Positions 8,370-17,755 of a stretch of 64,000 nucleotides of DNA are shown here, piece by piece. The notes beneath the pieces are model-generated. The model was not told the origin of the DNA. It was given only the letters and a program-made list of their open reading frames with translations, and made no database searches. Source of the stretch: an uncultured Eubacteriales bacterium (GTDB lineage Bacteria > Bacillota > Clostridia > Christensenellales > Aristaeellaceae). The translations under genes were made by a program, and so were the position numbers. The stretch spans positions 130,295 to 194,294 of the forward strand of contig UQNN01000003.1 in assembly GCA_900542445.1 (NCBI GenBank). Direction: 5' to 3'. Each line of letters starts with the position of its first letter. Position 1 is the stretch's first letter.

Positions 8370-9539
8370 TTATTGCAGGATTTTTACGTCGGCGGTCACG
8401 CGGACGGGCAGGGTTTCATACTGCGCGGGCCAGTTCAGGCGCTCCCAGGCGGGAATATCGGGAAAAGCCCGAATGCGGATTTTGCCGAAACCGACGGCGT
8501 CGCAGGAGGCGGCCTGGAGTTTTTGCAGCACGTTGACGCAGTCCTGTGCAATTTCGGCGGCGAGTTCTTCTTCCGTGCGCTGCTGATTACCGGCGGAGAG
8601 GGTGAGCGTCAGGCGCAGAGAGACAAAGAGCGTGCCATCCGGATCGATTCTGCGTTTGACGCGGGTTTGCAGGCGGGTTTTATACTGCGCGCCGTCTATG
8701 ACGGAGACGCGGGTGCTGGCTTTGCCCGTCATCAAGCAGAAGAGACTGACTTCGTTTCCGGTGAGGGTGCCGGTCATACGCGGGCCGGAAAACAGCGCCG
8801 CGCCCATGTATTCATTCGGCGCGGGCGCCGTTCGGGGCAGATGGCCTGGCAGGCGGTCGATATCTGTTTTGCCTTGCAGCAGCAGGATGTTGTCAAAGTC
8901 GTTGCCCGCGGCATAGACGGCTGCCGCGTCTGTCGCGGCGGATTCCATGGCGGCGATGACGGCGGAGAGATTTGGGCTGGGCGGGATGACGTCAAGCTGT
9001 TCATAGTGTTCAAACAGCACTTCAAGATACTTGGACAGGCGCAAGCCGAGCACGGCGCGCTGTCTGCGGATGAAATCGCCCGCATGATCCGGCGTGACGA
9101 CGACGACGGCTTCGTCGTTGGCGCGGTAGATGGCGTGAATCTGCTTGAGGATGGAGAGCGTCGCATCCGTTTCGGCCAGCGTCTGGCTGATGACGATTTC
9201 CTGCAGCTGGGAGAGATTGACGGTGCGCGGCGTGGTTGCGCCCAGCAGGCCCAGCGCGCGCAGGCAGCTCGGCGCGGTAGCGCTCAGGACGATGTAGCCT
9301 GTTTCGGTTTGTTCCAGATTTTCGGTTGAACCGGCTTCGCTTTGGGCGCCTGATGCCCCCGAAGCGGCGCTCTCCTGCGAGCCGGAAAGGGCTTTGACGG
9401 TGATGGTCAGGTTGCCTTCCGGCGCGGCGTCCACCGCCATCGCGATGACGAATAAGCTGCTCTCGATCTCCTGCCCGCCCGTGCAGCCGCCCAACAGCAG
9501 GGGCAGAAACGTGAGCAGCATCAACGCGATTTTTTTCAA
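8370..9539 (-). CDS. gerC: Ger(x)C family spore germination lipoprotein
   Basis: A 389-residue lipoprotein subunit of a nutrient germinant receptor in the spore inner membrane. The N-terminus is a lipoprotein signal with lipobox LLGGCTGG. FVIAMAVDAAPEGNLTITV then matches the start of GerC N-domains, and SLFCLMTGKASTRVSVIDG lies in the middle. The length suits the family (350-400). The start is a TTG with AAGGAG upstream; an ATG between them runs into a stop at once. It is the last gene of gerA-gerB-gerC and begins about 70 bases after gerB, across a palindromic repeat. Confidence 0.88.
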   Translation of the reverse strand: MKKIALMLLTFLPLLLGGCTGGQEIESSLFVIAMAVDAAPEGNLTITVKALSGSQESAASGASGAQSEAGSTENLEQTETGYIVLSATAPSCLRALGLLGATTPRTVNLSQLQEIVISQTLAETDATLSILKQIHAIYRANDEAVVVVTPDHAGDFIRRQRAVLGLRLSKYLEVLFEHYEQLDVIPPSPNLSAVIAAMESAATDAAAVYAAGNDFDNILLLQGKTDIDRLPGHLPRTAPAPNEYMGAALFSGPRMTGTLTGNEVSLFCLMTGKASTRVSVIDGAQYKTRLQTRVKRRIDPDGTLFVSLRLTLTLSAGNQQRTEEELAAEIAQDCVNVLQKLQAASCDAVGFGKIRIRAFPDIPAWERLNWPAQYETLPVRVTADVKILQ

Positions 9540-9587
9540 AGCGTCGTCATCTCCTTACGGGTGAACCTTATCGTCGCGCTGTACGAC

Positions 9588-9621
9588 TCCTTCAGTCAGC
9601 TCCCTTTAAGAGGGAGCCTTT
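9588..9621. repeat. Palindromic repeat, second family
   Basis: The plus strand reads CTCCTTCAGTCAGCTCCCTT, then AAGAGGGAGCC, an inverted CTCCCT/AGGGAG pair. A close relative lies at 18939-18967 and a longer one at 19048-19091. Here the element supplies the last codons and the stop of gerB. Confidence 0.7.
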
Positions 9622-10640
9622 TTGAAGAAAGAAATCCCAATCAAAATCCCTTCCGGAATCAGCAGAAACGGCGATACGGCCAGCAGCACGTCCATGCCGA
9701 AAAAGGCGGTCGCCATCAGCGCGCCCAGCAGCAGCGCCGCGCAGAGCCACAGGCTGAAAAAACGCAGTTTCGGGAATGCCGTTTCAAGCGCCTGTGCCGC
9801 CGCGCAGAGGGTGGAAACCGCGCCGATGAGCATCGAAAAGAGCTGGGCGAGTATCAGCAGCGTCTGCACCAGCCCTTCCCGCGGGCGCGCGCTGGCCAGA
9901 ATCAGCATCCGCGCGCCCCAGACATGCTGCCCCTGAATGATTTCATAGGGATTGCATAGAGCCAGCGCCGCCAGCATCAGCGCGCCGAGCAGGCCGCCGA
10001 GGCCGATGCGCAGCGCGAAAAAGCCGCCTTTCGGCACAGGCGCAGGCGTTTCCAATTCCTGAGGCGGCAGAAAGAGCATCAGCGCGGGCGAACAGGCTGA
10101 AAGGCTGAGCAGTGCGCTCAGACCGAGGGATCGGACGCCAGCGCCCAGCAGCGGAAAAAGCCCAGCCATCGAGCTGGAGGAAAGCGAAAGCCCCGCAAAG
10201 ACGGCCAGCGCGGCGGGCAGCAGCCAGCGAAGCGCAAACGCCACGCGGCACACGCCCGTGCCGGAAGACAGCGCGCAGAGAAGCGCAAACGAGAGGGTCA
10301 GCATCAGGCTGGTCAACAGACGGCCGTTTGGTAAAAGCGTCTGCTGAGCGAGCGTCGCGCCGGCGGCCAGCAGCAAAGCGCTGCAAACGAGCAGCGAAAC
10401 GGCCAGCACAACGCAGAAGGCCCTTCCCGGCGCTTTGGAGAGCCTTTTGGGTGCGGCAAGGCCAATCGCTCCGCCCAGCAGCAGCGCGGGCACAGCGGCC
10501 TCATACGCGGCGTTGAGGGCAAGCGGCACGGTCAGCCCCGTCCCGACGGCGAAAATCTGCGCGCCGCATGCGACGCCCGCCGCACAGGCCCGCGCGCGAT
10601 AGGCGGCGCGGGTGCGCTGCTCAATGCTCCTGTCTTGCAA
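9606..10640 (-). CDS. gerB: GerAB/GerB family spore germination permease
   Basis: A 344-residue membrane protein with about ten hydrophobic segments, related to amino acid/polyamine permeases. In GerA-type receptors the B subunit binds the nutrient germinant. The start is a TTG at 10640 with GAGGG seven bases upstream, overlapping the 3' end of gerA by 20 bases; I see no better start. The C-terminal codons KKAPS and the stop are contributed by a palindromic repeat. The assignment rests on membrane topology and on its position between gerA and gerC; the sequence itself is diverged. Confidence 0.78.
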   Translation of the reverse strand: MQDRSIEQRTRAAYRARACAAGVACGAQIFAVGTGLTVPLALNAAYEAAVPALLLGGAIGLAAPKRLSKAPGRAFCVVLAVSLLVCSALLLAAGATLAQQTLLPNGRLLTSLMLTLSFALLCALSSGTGVCRVAFALRWLLPAALAVFAGLSLSSSSMAGLFPLLGAGVRSLGLSALLSLSACSPALMLFLPPQELETPAPVPKGGFFALRIGLGGLLGALMLAALALCNPYEIIQGQHVWGARMLILASARPREGLVQTLLILAQLFSMLIGAVSTLCAAAQALETAFPKLRFFSLWLCAALLLGALMATAFFGMDVLLAVSPFLLIPEGILIGISFFKKAPS

Positions 10641-12087
10641 AAAAAGCCCTCGCTTTCTGCCGCCACAGCGGGAAACGAATCAACAGATCCGGGTTGCCGG
10701 GGCGCTTCGGCGTGAGCGGCGCGGTCAAAGGCGAACCGACCGAGCGCATGGCGCACGCGGCGCACAGCAGCGCAAGCCCCAGCAGCGCCATCAGATACAG
10801 GCCGCCCAGCGCGCCCGCCGTCAGAAATAAAAGCTGAATGATTTTTATGCCCACGCTCAGCGCATAGTTGGGGATGCAGAAACCGCCCAGTCCGCTGGCC
10901 GCGACGACAATCAGCAGCAGCGGGCTGACGATGTCCGCGCTGACGGCGCTCTGCCCCAGAATCAGGCCGGAAACGATGCCCAGCGCGTTGCCCATCGCGC
11001 CCGGCGCGCGCAGTCCGGCCTCGCTGATGAGATCGAACGCCAGCGTCATCAGCAGCGCTTCCAGAAAAATGGGCGTGGGCACGCGGGAACTGGTTTCATA
11101 GACGCTGGCCAGCAGAATCGGCGAAATCAGCTCGGTGTGAAACCGAATGACGGCGATATACGCGCCCGGCAGAAACAGGTGAATCAGCATGCCGATGAGC
11201 CGAACGACGCGCAGAAACGTGCCGTACTGCCAGCGCATGGAAGCGTCGTCCGACGTGTGGAGCTGGTGCCAGAAGGTCGAGGGCGCGCCCAGCGCCAGCG
11301 GCGAACCATCCGTCAGCACGACGACCTGTCCCTCCGCCAGAAACGACGCGGCTCTGTCCGGCCGCTCGGTGGAGACGCACTGGGGAATCAGCGCCATCGG
11401 ATGATCTTCGATCAGCTGCTCAACCTCGCCCGCCGATAATGCGAAATCGCTTGAACAGGCCGTCAGTCTTTTTCTGATACGCGCGAGCATCGCTTCATCC
11501 GCCGTGCCGCGCAGATACAGCAGCGCGCAGCGGGTTTTCATCGCGCCGCCGATGGAGAGAAATTCCGTCGTCAGCTCTTCGCGCTGCACAATGCGCCGAA
11601 GCAGGGTGATGTTGGTTCGGATGGATTCGCCGAAGCTTTCGTGCGGGCCGAGCACAACCTGCTCCGCCTCCGGTCTGCCGACGGCGCGCTTTTCAAACCC
11701 GCGCGTATCCATCACGCACGCGGCTGCGCACCCGTCGCACAGCAGCACGCTCTGCCCGGAGAGCGCGTCCGCAATCAGGTCGTCGAAATTCGATTTCATC
11801 TCCGTCGGCAGGACGGAAACGACGTTTTCAATCAGATAATCGACACGGCTTTCCGCCGGCGCATCCTCTCCGGCGTCGGGCGGCAGGGCCATGCACGGCT
11901 TGAGGATGTTTTCATCGATTTCGCGCGTATCGGTCATGCCGTCGATGGTCATCAGGGCGGAGATAAACGCGCCGCTGCGGAATCTGCGGATGATGATATC
12001 CGCGTTGCCCGACGCACCGAAGCGGTCGCGGAACACGCCGATGTTGCGCGCCAAATCCGCGCTGAGCGAAATGGGATCGTCCTCCAT
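10621..12087 (-). CDS. gerA: GerA family spore germination receptor subunit A
   Basis: A 488-residue protein of the germinant receptor complex. A soluble N-terminal half (about 280 residues, beginning MEDDPISLSADLARNIGVFRD) is followed by a membrane domain with about five to six segments. The family hallmark RVPTPIFLEALLMTLAFDLI (about residues 347-366) and the nearby SEAGLRAPGAMGNALGIVSG are clear. GGAGG sits eight bases before the ATG. It heads gerA-gerB-gerC, which implies that the organism forms endospores and that the operon is expressed in the forespore. Confidence 0.93.
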   Translation of the reverse strand: MEDDPISLSADLARNIGVFRDRFGASGNADIIIRRFRSGAFISALMTIDGMTDTREIDENILKPCMALPPDAGEDAPAESRVDYLIENVVSVLPTEMKSNFDDLIADALSGQSVLLCDGCAAACVMDTRGFEKRAVGRPEAEQVVLGPHESFGESIRTNITLLRRIVQREELTTEFLSIGGAMKTRCALLYLRGTADEAMLARIRKRLTACSSDFALSAGEVEQLIEDHPMALIPQCVSTERPDRAASFLAEGQVVVLTDGSPLALGAPSTFWHQLHTSDDASMRWQYGTFLRVVRLIGMLIHLFLPGAYIAVIRFHTELISPILLASVYETSSRVPTPIFLEALLMTLAFDLISEAGLRAPGAMGNALGIVSGLILGQSAVSADIVSPLLLIVVAASGLGGFCIPNYALSVGIKIIQLLFLTAGALGGLYLMALLGLALLCAACAMRSVGSPLTAPLTPKRPGNPDLLIRFPLWRQKARAFFARQEH

Positions 12088-12225
12088 GAATACGCCTCCA
12101 TGCGTGTGTTTGGCAGATAGGATATCCGAAACGCACGCGTGTCATGCAGGGGCCGATTCATCGGACGATTTGTCAGAATTGACCGATATGACAACAAAAA
12201 AACACACAATTTTGAGTGTCGGCTA

Positions 12226-12254
12226 TGGCCTTTGCATGAAAGGTGTGTTATACT
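12226..12254 (+). promoter_or_regulatory. Extended -10 promoter upstream of kduI
   Basis: The -10 box TATACT (12249-12254) carries the extended TG motif one base upstream (TGT-TATACT). The -35 region is poor, which often goes with activator dependence. It lies 48 bases before the kduI start. Confidence 0.5.
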
Positions 12255-12301
12255 AAAGCCAATAGGAAAGTTTTGACTTGTTTCATAAGGAGGACATGCT
12301 C

Positions 12302-13138
12302 ATGCAGCTTACCGTTCGTCAGCCTTCCGCGTCCGAGGATGCGAAGCACTATACCACAGACCGTCTGCGCAGCGAATACCTCATCGAGACCGTGTTCGCG
12401 CCGGACGACGCGATTTTAACCTATTCCCATTTTGACCGCATCATCGCCGGCGGCGTGATGCCCGTCAACAAGAGCGTGGAGCTGGTCGGCTGCAAGGAGT
12501 TGGCTTCCGATACGTTCCTCCAGCGCCGCGAGATGGGCGTGATTAACATCGGCGGCAAGGGCAAGATCACCGTGGACGGCACGGTCTACGACCTCAAGCA
12601 GTATGACGGCCTGTATGTCGGCATGGGCGCGAAGGAGCTGAGCTTCACCAGCGACGATCCGGCCGATCCGGCTAAGTTCTACATCAACACCTGCCCGGCG
12701 CATAAGACCTATCCGACCGTCAAAATTGACATCGACAAGGCCAACAAGCGCCCGTTGGGCAGCGTGGAGACCTGCAACAAGCGCGTCATCAACCAGTATA
12801 TCCATCCGGCCGTCATGCAGAGCTGCCAGCTGTGCATGGGCATGACCCAGCTCGCGCCGGGCAGCAACTGGAATTCCATGCCCTGCCACACGCACGAGCG
12901 CCGCATGGAGGTCTATTTCTACTTCGATCTCAAGGATAACAACGTCGTCTTCCACATGATGGGCGAGCCGACCGAGACCCGCCACCTGCTCATGCACAAC
13001 GAGCAGGCCGTCATCTCCCCGTCCTGGTCGATCCACACCGGCGTGGGCACGAGCAACTACACCTTTATCTGGGGCATGTGCGGCGAGAATCAGGAATTTG
13101 ACGACATGGACAACATCGATCCGATGGATCTGCGGTAA
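12302..13138 (+). CDS. kduI: 5-dehydro-4-deoxy-D-glucuronate isomerase
   Basis: A 278-residue cupin enzyme, the exact usual length of KduI. It interconverts 4-deoxy-L-threo-5-hexosulose uronate and 3-deoxy-D-glycero-2,5-hexodiulosonate in the breakdown of pectin and other unsaturated uronates. The metal-binding cupin motif is [18 protein letters not shown] (about residues 193-210) with further ligands in the [13 protein letters not shown] segment. The ATG at 12302 is chosen because AAGGAGG lies eight bases upstream; the in-frame ATG at 12296 is only two bases from it. kduD follows 65 bases downstream. Confidence 0.95.
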   Translation: MQLTVRQPSASEDAKHYTTDRLRSEYLIETVFAPDDAILTYSHFDRIIAGGVMPVNKSVELVGCKELASDTFLQRREMGVINIGGKGKITVDGTVYDLKQYDGLYVGMGAKELSFTSDDPADPAKFYINTCPAHKTYPTVKIDIDKANKRPLGSVETCNKRVINQYIHPAVMQSCQLCMGMTQLAPGSNWNSMPCHTHERRMEVYFYFDLKDNNVVFHMMGEPTETRHLLMHNEQAVISPSWSIHTGVGTSNYTFIWGMCGENQEFDDMDNIDPMDLR

Positions 13139-13203
13139 TCTTTGATTCTGCCTTGCGGCGGAATGATGAGATACAGAAATCATCAAGAAGGAGGCTTTTT
13201 CCC

Positions 13204-14007
13204 ATGAACGAATTTATGAAGAATTTCAGTCTGGAAGGCAAGATTGCCTTCGTCACCGGCGCGTCTTACGGCATCGGCTTCGCCATCGCCAGCGCGTATG
13301 CGGCGGCGGGCGCGACCATCGTCTTCAACGATATCAATCAGGAGCTGGTCAACAAGGGTCTGGCCGCTTACGAAGAGAAGGGCATCAAGGCGCACGGCTA
13401 TGTCTGCGACGTGACCGACGAGGAAGCGGTGCAGAAGACCGTCGCCAAGATCCGTGAGGAAGTCGGCATCATCGATATTCTGGTCAACAACGCCGGCATC
13501 ATCAAGCGCATCCCGATGCTGGAGATGAGCGTCGCCGATTTCCGCAAGGTCATCGACGTTGACCTGAACGCGCCGTTCATCGTCTCCAAGGCCTGCATTC
13601 CGGGCATGATCGAAAAGGGCCACGGCAAGATCATCAACATCTGCTCCATGATGAGCGAGTTGGGCCGTGAGACCGTTTCCGCCTACGCGGCGGCTAAGGG
13701 CGGCCTGAAGATGCTGACCCGCAACATCTGCTCCGAGTATGGCGAGGCGAACATCCAGTGCAACGGCATCGGTCCGGGCTACATCGAGACCCCGCAGACC
13801 GCGCCGCTGCGCGAGCGTCAGCCGGACGGCAGCCGTCATCCGTTTGACCAGTTCATCATCTCCAAGACCCCTGCCGCGCGCTGGGGCAAGACGGAGGACC
13901 TCCAGGGCCCGGCCGTGTTCCTCGCGTCCGACGCGTCCAACTTCGTCAACGGCCACATCCTCTACGTGGACGGCGGCATTCTGGCCTATATCGGCAAGCA
14001 GCCGTAA
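13204..14007 (+). CDS. kduD: 2-dehydro-3-deoxy-D-gluconate 5-dehydrogenase
   Basis: A 267-residue short-chain dehydrogenase/reductase that reduces the KduI product to 2-keto-3-deoxygluconate using NAD(P)H. Rossmann motif TGASYGIGFAIA (about residues 19-30), NNAGIIKR (about 96-103), catalytic serine in NICSMMSELG and the YxxxK pair in SAYAAAKGG. The end VNGHILYVDGGILAYIG is typical of KduD. AAGGAGGC is well spaced before the ATG at 13204. It forms an operon with kduI; no lyase or transporter for the pathway lies in the window. Confidence 0.94.
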   Translation: MNEFMKNFSLEGKIAFVTGASYGIGFAIASAYAAAGATIVFNDINQELVNKGLAAYEEKGIKAHGYVCDVTDEEAVQKTVAKIREEVGIIDILVNNAGIIKRIPMLEMSVADFRKVIDVDLNAPFIVSKACIPGMIEKGHGKIINICSMMSELGRETVSAYAAAKGGLKMLTRNICSEYGEANIQCNGIGPGYIETPQTAPLRERQPDGSRHPFDQFIISKTPAARWGKTEDLQGPAVFLASDASNFVNGHILYVDGGILAYIGKQP

Positions 14008-14033
14008 GCGGATTGGAAAGCGCATAAAGGCAT

Positions 14034-14075
14034 AAAAAAGCCGAACTTCTTCAATCATGAAGGGGTTCGGCTTTT
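14034..14075. terminator. Bidirectional terminator between kduD and the VanX-like gene
   Basis: A long stem pairs AAAAAGCCGAAC at 14035 with GTTCGGCTTTTT ending at 14075, with A and T runs on either side. It serves both converging genes. Confidence 0.9.
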
Positions 14076-14084
14076 TCATGCCTA

Positions 14085-14690
14085 TCAGTTTTCAAAGTCA
14101 AAATACGTTTCCGGATACGGTTCGTTTTTCAGCCGATAATGCCACCATTCCTCACTGTATGCCTCGAAACCCGCATCCTCCATGCCTGTTTTGAGCAGGC
14201 GGCGGTTTTCCCTCTGCGCGGCGGTCAACTGGGCGTATTCGTGCGCGGAAATCGGCGAAAACCAGTCAAATTCACCGCCCATATCCAGCGGCACGCCCTT
14301 CTCATCCGTCAAAGTCAAATCAACGGTTGAGCCGCGCGAATGGCCGGAGCGCCGCGCAATATATCCGCGCGGAAAAAGCTCCCGTTTTTCCAGCGTCGGA
14401 TAAAATTCGGCCTTACCGACGGTATCGTTTTCAGCTTGCGCCCAGAGGACGAAATCATCCACCGCGCGCTGCGGACGATACGCGTCGTAAATCAGCAGAC
14501 GCAGCCCCTTTGAGCCGAAATGTGCCGCCGCCTTTTTCAGCGCCAGCGCGGCAGGCAGGGTCAGCACGGCGCGCGCCGCGCCATACCCGCAGGCGGGACG
14601 GCCCATGAAATTGTGACTGCCCGCATAGCGGATATCTTCAAACGCATCCGGGATGATGTCGCGGACGTAAACGAAGTCTTCAGGAAGCAT
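14085..14690 (-). CDS. D-alanyl-D-alanine dipeptidase, VanX/DdpX type (M15D)
   Basis: A 201-residue zinc dipeptidase that hydrolyses D-Ala-D-Ala. Zinc ligands line up with VanX numbering: His117 and Asp124 in SGHSRGSTVDLTL, His184 with catalytic Glu181 in EEWWHY, and Arg72 in YDAYRPQRAVDDF. The usual DMGxxFD motif is present as DMGGEFDWFS. No VanH or VanA gene is nearby, so a role in D-Ala-D-Ala recycling or use as a nutrient is likelier than glycopeptide resistance. The ATG at 14690 lies five bases after the fhs stop, so the two probably share a transcript. The ribosome-binding site is weak. Confidence 0.9.
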   Translation of the reverse strand: MLPEDFVYVRDIIPDAFEDIRYAGSHNFMGRPACGYGAARAVLTLPAALALKKAAAHFGSKGLRLLIYDAYRPQRAVDDFVLWAQAENDTVGKAEFYPTLEKRELFPRGYIARRSGHSRGSTVDLTLTDEKGVPLDMGGEFDWFSPISAHEYAQLTAAQRENRRLLKTGMEDAGFEAYSEEWWHYRLKNEPYPETYFDFEN

Positions 14691-14695
14691 GCTTT

Positions 14696-16366
14696 TCAGA
14701 ACAACCCCGTAATCTTTCCGTCGTCCGTCACATCGATATTGACGGCGGCGGGCACTTTCGGCAGGCCCGGCATGGTCATGATATCGCCGGAAAGGGCAAC
14801 CACAAAGCCCGCGCCCGCGCTGACTTTGACGCTGCGAATGGTCAGCGTGAAACCTTCCGGCGCGCCGAGCTTTTTCGCGTCGTCGGAGAAGGAATACTGC
14901 GTTTTCGCGATGCACACGGGCATATGGCCGCAGCCTTCGTCGGTCAGCTGCTTGAGCGTTTTCGTCGCGGCAGGCGTGAACGCCACGTCCTTCGCGCCGT
15001 AAATGCGCGTCGCGACGGCGCGGATTTTATCCGCCAGCGGCAGCTCGTCGGGATAGGTGAACGCAAACGCGGAAGGATCGGCCTGGTCTGCCTCTTCCAT
15101 CACCAGCCGGGCCAGCTCACGGCCGCCCTCGCCGCCCTTCGCCCAAACCTCGCAGAGCGCGACTTTCGCGCCGGTTTCCGCCGCCGCACGGCGCACCAGC
15201 TCGATTTCCGCGTCGGTATCGGTCGTAAAGCGGTTGAGCGCGACCACCGGATGCAGACCCCAGACCTCGCGGATGTTGCGCAGATGGCGGCGCAGATTGG
15301 CGAGGCCGCGTTCCAGCGCTTCGAGGTTCTCCGTGCCGAGGTCGGCTTTGGCCACGCCGCCGTGGCTCTTGAGCGCGCGAACCGTCGCCACGAGCACGAC
15401 CGCGCTGGGCACGAGATTCGCCATGCGGCACTTGATATCGATGAATTTTTCCGCGCCGAGGTCTGCGCCAAAGCCCGCCTCCGTCACCACAACGTCTGCC
15501 AGACGGAGCGCCGTCTGCGTGGCGATCACCGTGTTGCAGCCGTGCGCGATGTTGGCGAACGGGCCGCCGTGAACGAACGCGGGCGTGCCGATGAGCGTTT
15601 GCACGAGGTTCGGGCGGAGGGCGTCTTTGAGCAGCGCCGTCGCCGCGCCCTGCGCGTGGATATCCCCCGCGGTCACGGGCTTGTCGTCATAGGTGCGGGC
15701 GACGACAATGCGGGCGATGCGCGCCTTGAGATCCGCAATGGAGGAAGCGAGACAAAGCGTCGCCATGATTTCGCTGGCCGTCGTGATGTCAAACCCATCT
15801 TCGCGCGGCGTGCCGTTGGGCTTGCCGCCCAGACCGTCGAGAATATTGCGCAACTGACGGTCATTCATATCCATGCAGCGCTTCCAAGTCACGCGGCGCG
15901 GATCGATGCCCAGCGGATTGCCCTGCTGAATGCTGTTGTCTACCATCGCGGCGATCAGGTTGTTCGCCGCCGTGATGGCGTGCATGTCGCCCGTGAAATG
16001 CAGATTGATGTCCTCCATCGGCACGACCTGCGCATAGCCGCCGCCCGCCGCGCCGCCCTTCACACCGAAAACAGGGCCGAGAGACGGTTCGCGAAGCGCG
16101 AGGCACGCGTTGTATCCCTCCAGCCGCAAAGCGTCGGCCAGTCCGATGGAAACGGTCGTCTTGCCTTCGCCAGCCGGGGTCGGATTGATGGCTGTGACCA
16201 GAACCAGCCTGCCTTTCTGCGGACGATCCTTCAAAGCAAGGTAATCCACCTTTGCCTTATAGCGGCCGTAAGGTTCCAGCAGATCGGGCGTAAGGCCGAG
16301 CGTATCGGCGATTTTTTCAATGGGCTGCATCACGCAGGACTGCGCAATTTCAATATCGGTCAACAT
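14696..16366 (-). CDS. fhs: Formate--tetrahydrofolate ligase
   Basis: A 556-residue cytosolic enzyme that makes 10-formyl-tetrahydrofolate from formate, ATP and tetrahydrofolate. The P-loop region [20 protein letters not shown] (about residues 61-80) and [20 protein letters not shown] are diagnostic, and the length matches the family. The ATG at 16366 lies seven bases from GGAGG; an in-frame ATG two codons earlier touches the GGAGG and was rejected. In Clostridia the gene serves purine synthesis, serine/glycine interconversion and, where the rest exists, the acetyl-CoA pathway. No other Wood-Ljungdahl gene is in the window. Confidence 0.96.
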   Translation of the reverse strand: MLTDIEIAQSCVMQPIEKIADTLGLTPDLLEPYGRYKAKVDYLALKDRPQKGRLVLVTAINPTPAGEGKTTVSIGLADALRLEGYNACLALREPSLGPVFGVKGGAAGGGYAQVVPMEDINLHFTGDMHAITAANNLIAAMVDNSIQQGNPLGIDPRRVTWKRCMDMNDRQLRNILDGLGGKPNGTPREDGFDITTASEIMATLCLASSIADLKARIARIVVARTYDDKPVTAGDIHAQGAATALLKDALRPNLVQTLIGTPAFVHGGPFANIAHGCNTVIATQTALRLADVVVTEAGFGADLGAEKFIDIKCRMANLVPSAVVLVATVRALKSHGGVAKADLGTENLEALERGLANLRRHLRNIREVWGLHPVVALNRFTTDTDAEIELVRRAAAETGAKVALCEVWAKGGEGGRELARLVMEEADQADPSAFAFTYPDELPLADKIRAVATRIYGAKDVAFTPAATKTLKQLTDEGCGHMPVCIAKTQYSFSDDAKKLGAPEGFTLTIRSVKVSAGAGFVVALSGDIMTMPGLPKVPAAVNIDVTDDGKITGLF

Positions 16367-16416
16367 GAGCATCCTCCTTCATCTGAACGAAAATGGGATG
16401 ACGATTGAATAAATTG

Positions 16417-16445
16417 ATTATAAAGGAAAAAAGGATGCAATGCAA
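16417..16445 (-). promoter_or_regulatory. Promoter of fhs
   Basis: On the minus strand, TTGCAT (16445-16440), a 17-base spacer and TATAAT (16422-16417) give a near-consensus sigma-A promoter about 50 bases before the fhs start. Confidence 0.75.
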
Positions 16446-16553
16446 TGCTTTACGAACGTTCACCCGCGGATTTTTCTGCAAATGAAAAGCCTTAAAAAGA
16501 CAGGAGAATTGAAACAAATTGTCAATTTTGAGTTGAATTCCGTCGTTTTTTTC

Positions 16554-16582
16554 TTGCTTTTTGCCTTTTATCGTGATAAGAT
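16554..16582 (+). promoter_or_regulatory. Promoter of serC-serA
   Basis: TTGCTT (16554-16559), a 17-base spacer and TAAGAT (16577-16582). The predicted start near 16589 coincides with the 5' arm of the leader hairpin. The 312-base gap between fhs and serC otherwise holds only the fhs promoter and this leader. Confidence 0.7.
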
Positions 16583-16589
16583 ATTTCAA

Positions 16590-16668
16590 ACGCTTTTCCG
16601 TGGTAAAGGCGTAAAGACGCGCCTTGACGAAATGAAAACCGGAAAGCGTCTGCATTTTTTTATTTTTT
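16590..16668 (+). promoter_or_regulatory. Structured leader with terminator-like U run before serC
   Basis: ACGCTTTTCCG (16590-16600) pairs with CGGAAAGCGT (16640-16649). An inner stem pairs AAGGCG (16606-16611) with CGCCTT (16620-16625). The outer stem is followed by runs of T (16655-16668) and then by the ribosome-binding site. This is the geometry of a transcription attenuator. I could not match it to a known riboswitch or T-box. Confidence 0.55.
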
Positions 16669-16684
16669 CAAGGAGGCTTATCTT

Positions 16685-17752
16685 ATGGAACGCGTATTCA
16701 ATTTTGCGCCAGGCCCGTCCATGCTGCCGCTGCCCGTGCTTGAGCAGATTCAGAAGGAGCTGCTGTGTTACGGCAGTACCGGCATGTCCGTGATGGAGAT
16801 GAGCCACCGATCTAAAATGTATCTGGATATCTTCAATCAGACCGTCGCCGATCTGCGCGAAGTGATGGCCATTCCGGAGAATTACAAGGTCATTTTCCCG
16901 CAGGGCGGCGCGACGGCCATGTTCGCGGCGGTCGCCATGAACCTGATGGACGGCGGAAAAGCCGATTATATCGATTCCGGCAACTTCTCTCATAACGCGC
17001 TGGTGGAAGCGCAGAAATACGGCGAGGTCAACGTCGCCGGTTCTTCCCGCGCGGAAAACTATACGCATATTCCGGATTATACCCTCTCGCCGGACGCGAA
17101 GTATGTCCACATCACGACCAACAACACGATCTACGGCACACGCTGGGATCACATTCCCGACACGGGCAGCGTGCCGCTGGTTGCGGACATGTCCTCCAAC
17201 ATCCTGAGCGAGGTTTACGACGTGAGCAGGTTCGGCGTGATTTATGCCGGCGCGCAGAAGAACGTCGCGCCCGCGGGCGTGGTCATCCTGATCGTGCGCG
17301 AAGACCTGCTCGGCCACGAACTGCCGATCACCCCGAAAGTCATGAATTTCGCCAAGCTCGCCGAGGCGGACAGCATGCTCAACACGCCGAACTGCTTCGG
17401 CATCTATGTCGCGGGCCTGACCTTCAAATGGATTAAAGCGCAGGGCGGCGTTGCGGCGCTGGAAAAAGTCAACATCGAAAAAGCTAAACTGCTCTATGAT
17501 TATCTGGATGAAAGCAAGCTGTTTATCGGCACGGCGCAGAAGCGCGACCGCAGCCGCATGAATGTCACGTTTGTCACCGGGGATCCGGAACTGGACGCGA
17601 AATTCGTCAAGGAAGCCGCCGCGCAGGGCCTTGTGAATCTCAAAGGGCACCGCATTGTCGGCGGTATGCGCGCAAGCATCTATAACGCCATGCCGATGGA
17701 AGGCGTGAAGAAGCTCGTCGATTTCATGAAACAATTTGAAATGGAGAATTGA
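16685..17752 (+). CDS. serC: Phosphoserine aminotransferase
   Basis: A 355-residue PLP enzyme converting 3-phosphohydroxypyruvate to phosphoserine with glutamate. The N-terminus FNFAPGPSMLPLPVLEQIQ is the SerC signature. The PLP lysine lies in GAQKNVAPAGV. LYDYLDESKLFIG and FVKEAAAQGLVNLKGHR match the family tail. The length is standard (about 360). AAGGAGG is spaced ten bases before the ATG. serA follows three bases after the stop. Confidence 0.96.
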   Translation: MERVFNFAPGPSMLPLPVLEQIQKELLCYGSTGMSVMEMSHRSKMYLDIFNQTVADLREVMAIPENYKVIFPQGGATAMFAAVAMNLMDGGKADYIDSGNFSHNALVEAQKYGEVNVAGSSRAENYTHIPDYTLSPDAKYVHITTNNTIYGTRWDHIPDTGSVPLVADMSSNILSEVYDVSRFGVIYAGAQKNVAPAGVVILIVREDLLGHELPITPKVMNFAKLAEADSMLNTPNCFGIYVAGLTFKWIKAQGGVAALEKVNIEKAKLLYDYLDESKLFIGTAQKRDRSRMNVTFVTGDPELDAKFVKEAAAQGLVNLKGHRIVGGMRASIYNAMPMEGVKKLVDFMKQFEMEN

Positions 17753-17755
17753 GTG

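Noticed and set aside
12095..12180. Sigma-G-type forespore promoter upstream of gerA
   Set aside because: A loose GCATG...TATCCTA match exists on the minus strand but is too weak against the consensus to list as a feature.
14085..14690. Glycopeptide resistance cluster suggested by a VanX-like and a VanZ-like gene
   Set aside because: No VanH, VanA/B ligase or VanRS genes are present and the two genes are 12 kb apart, so resistance is not supported.
16590..16668. serine T-box upstream of serC
   Set aside because: The conserved AGGGTGGNACCGCG T-box sequence and specifier stem are absent.
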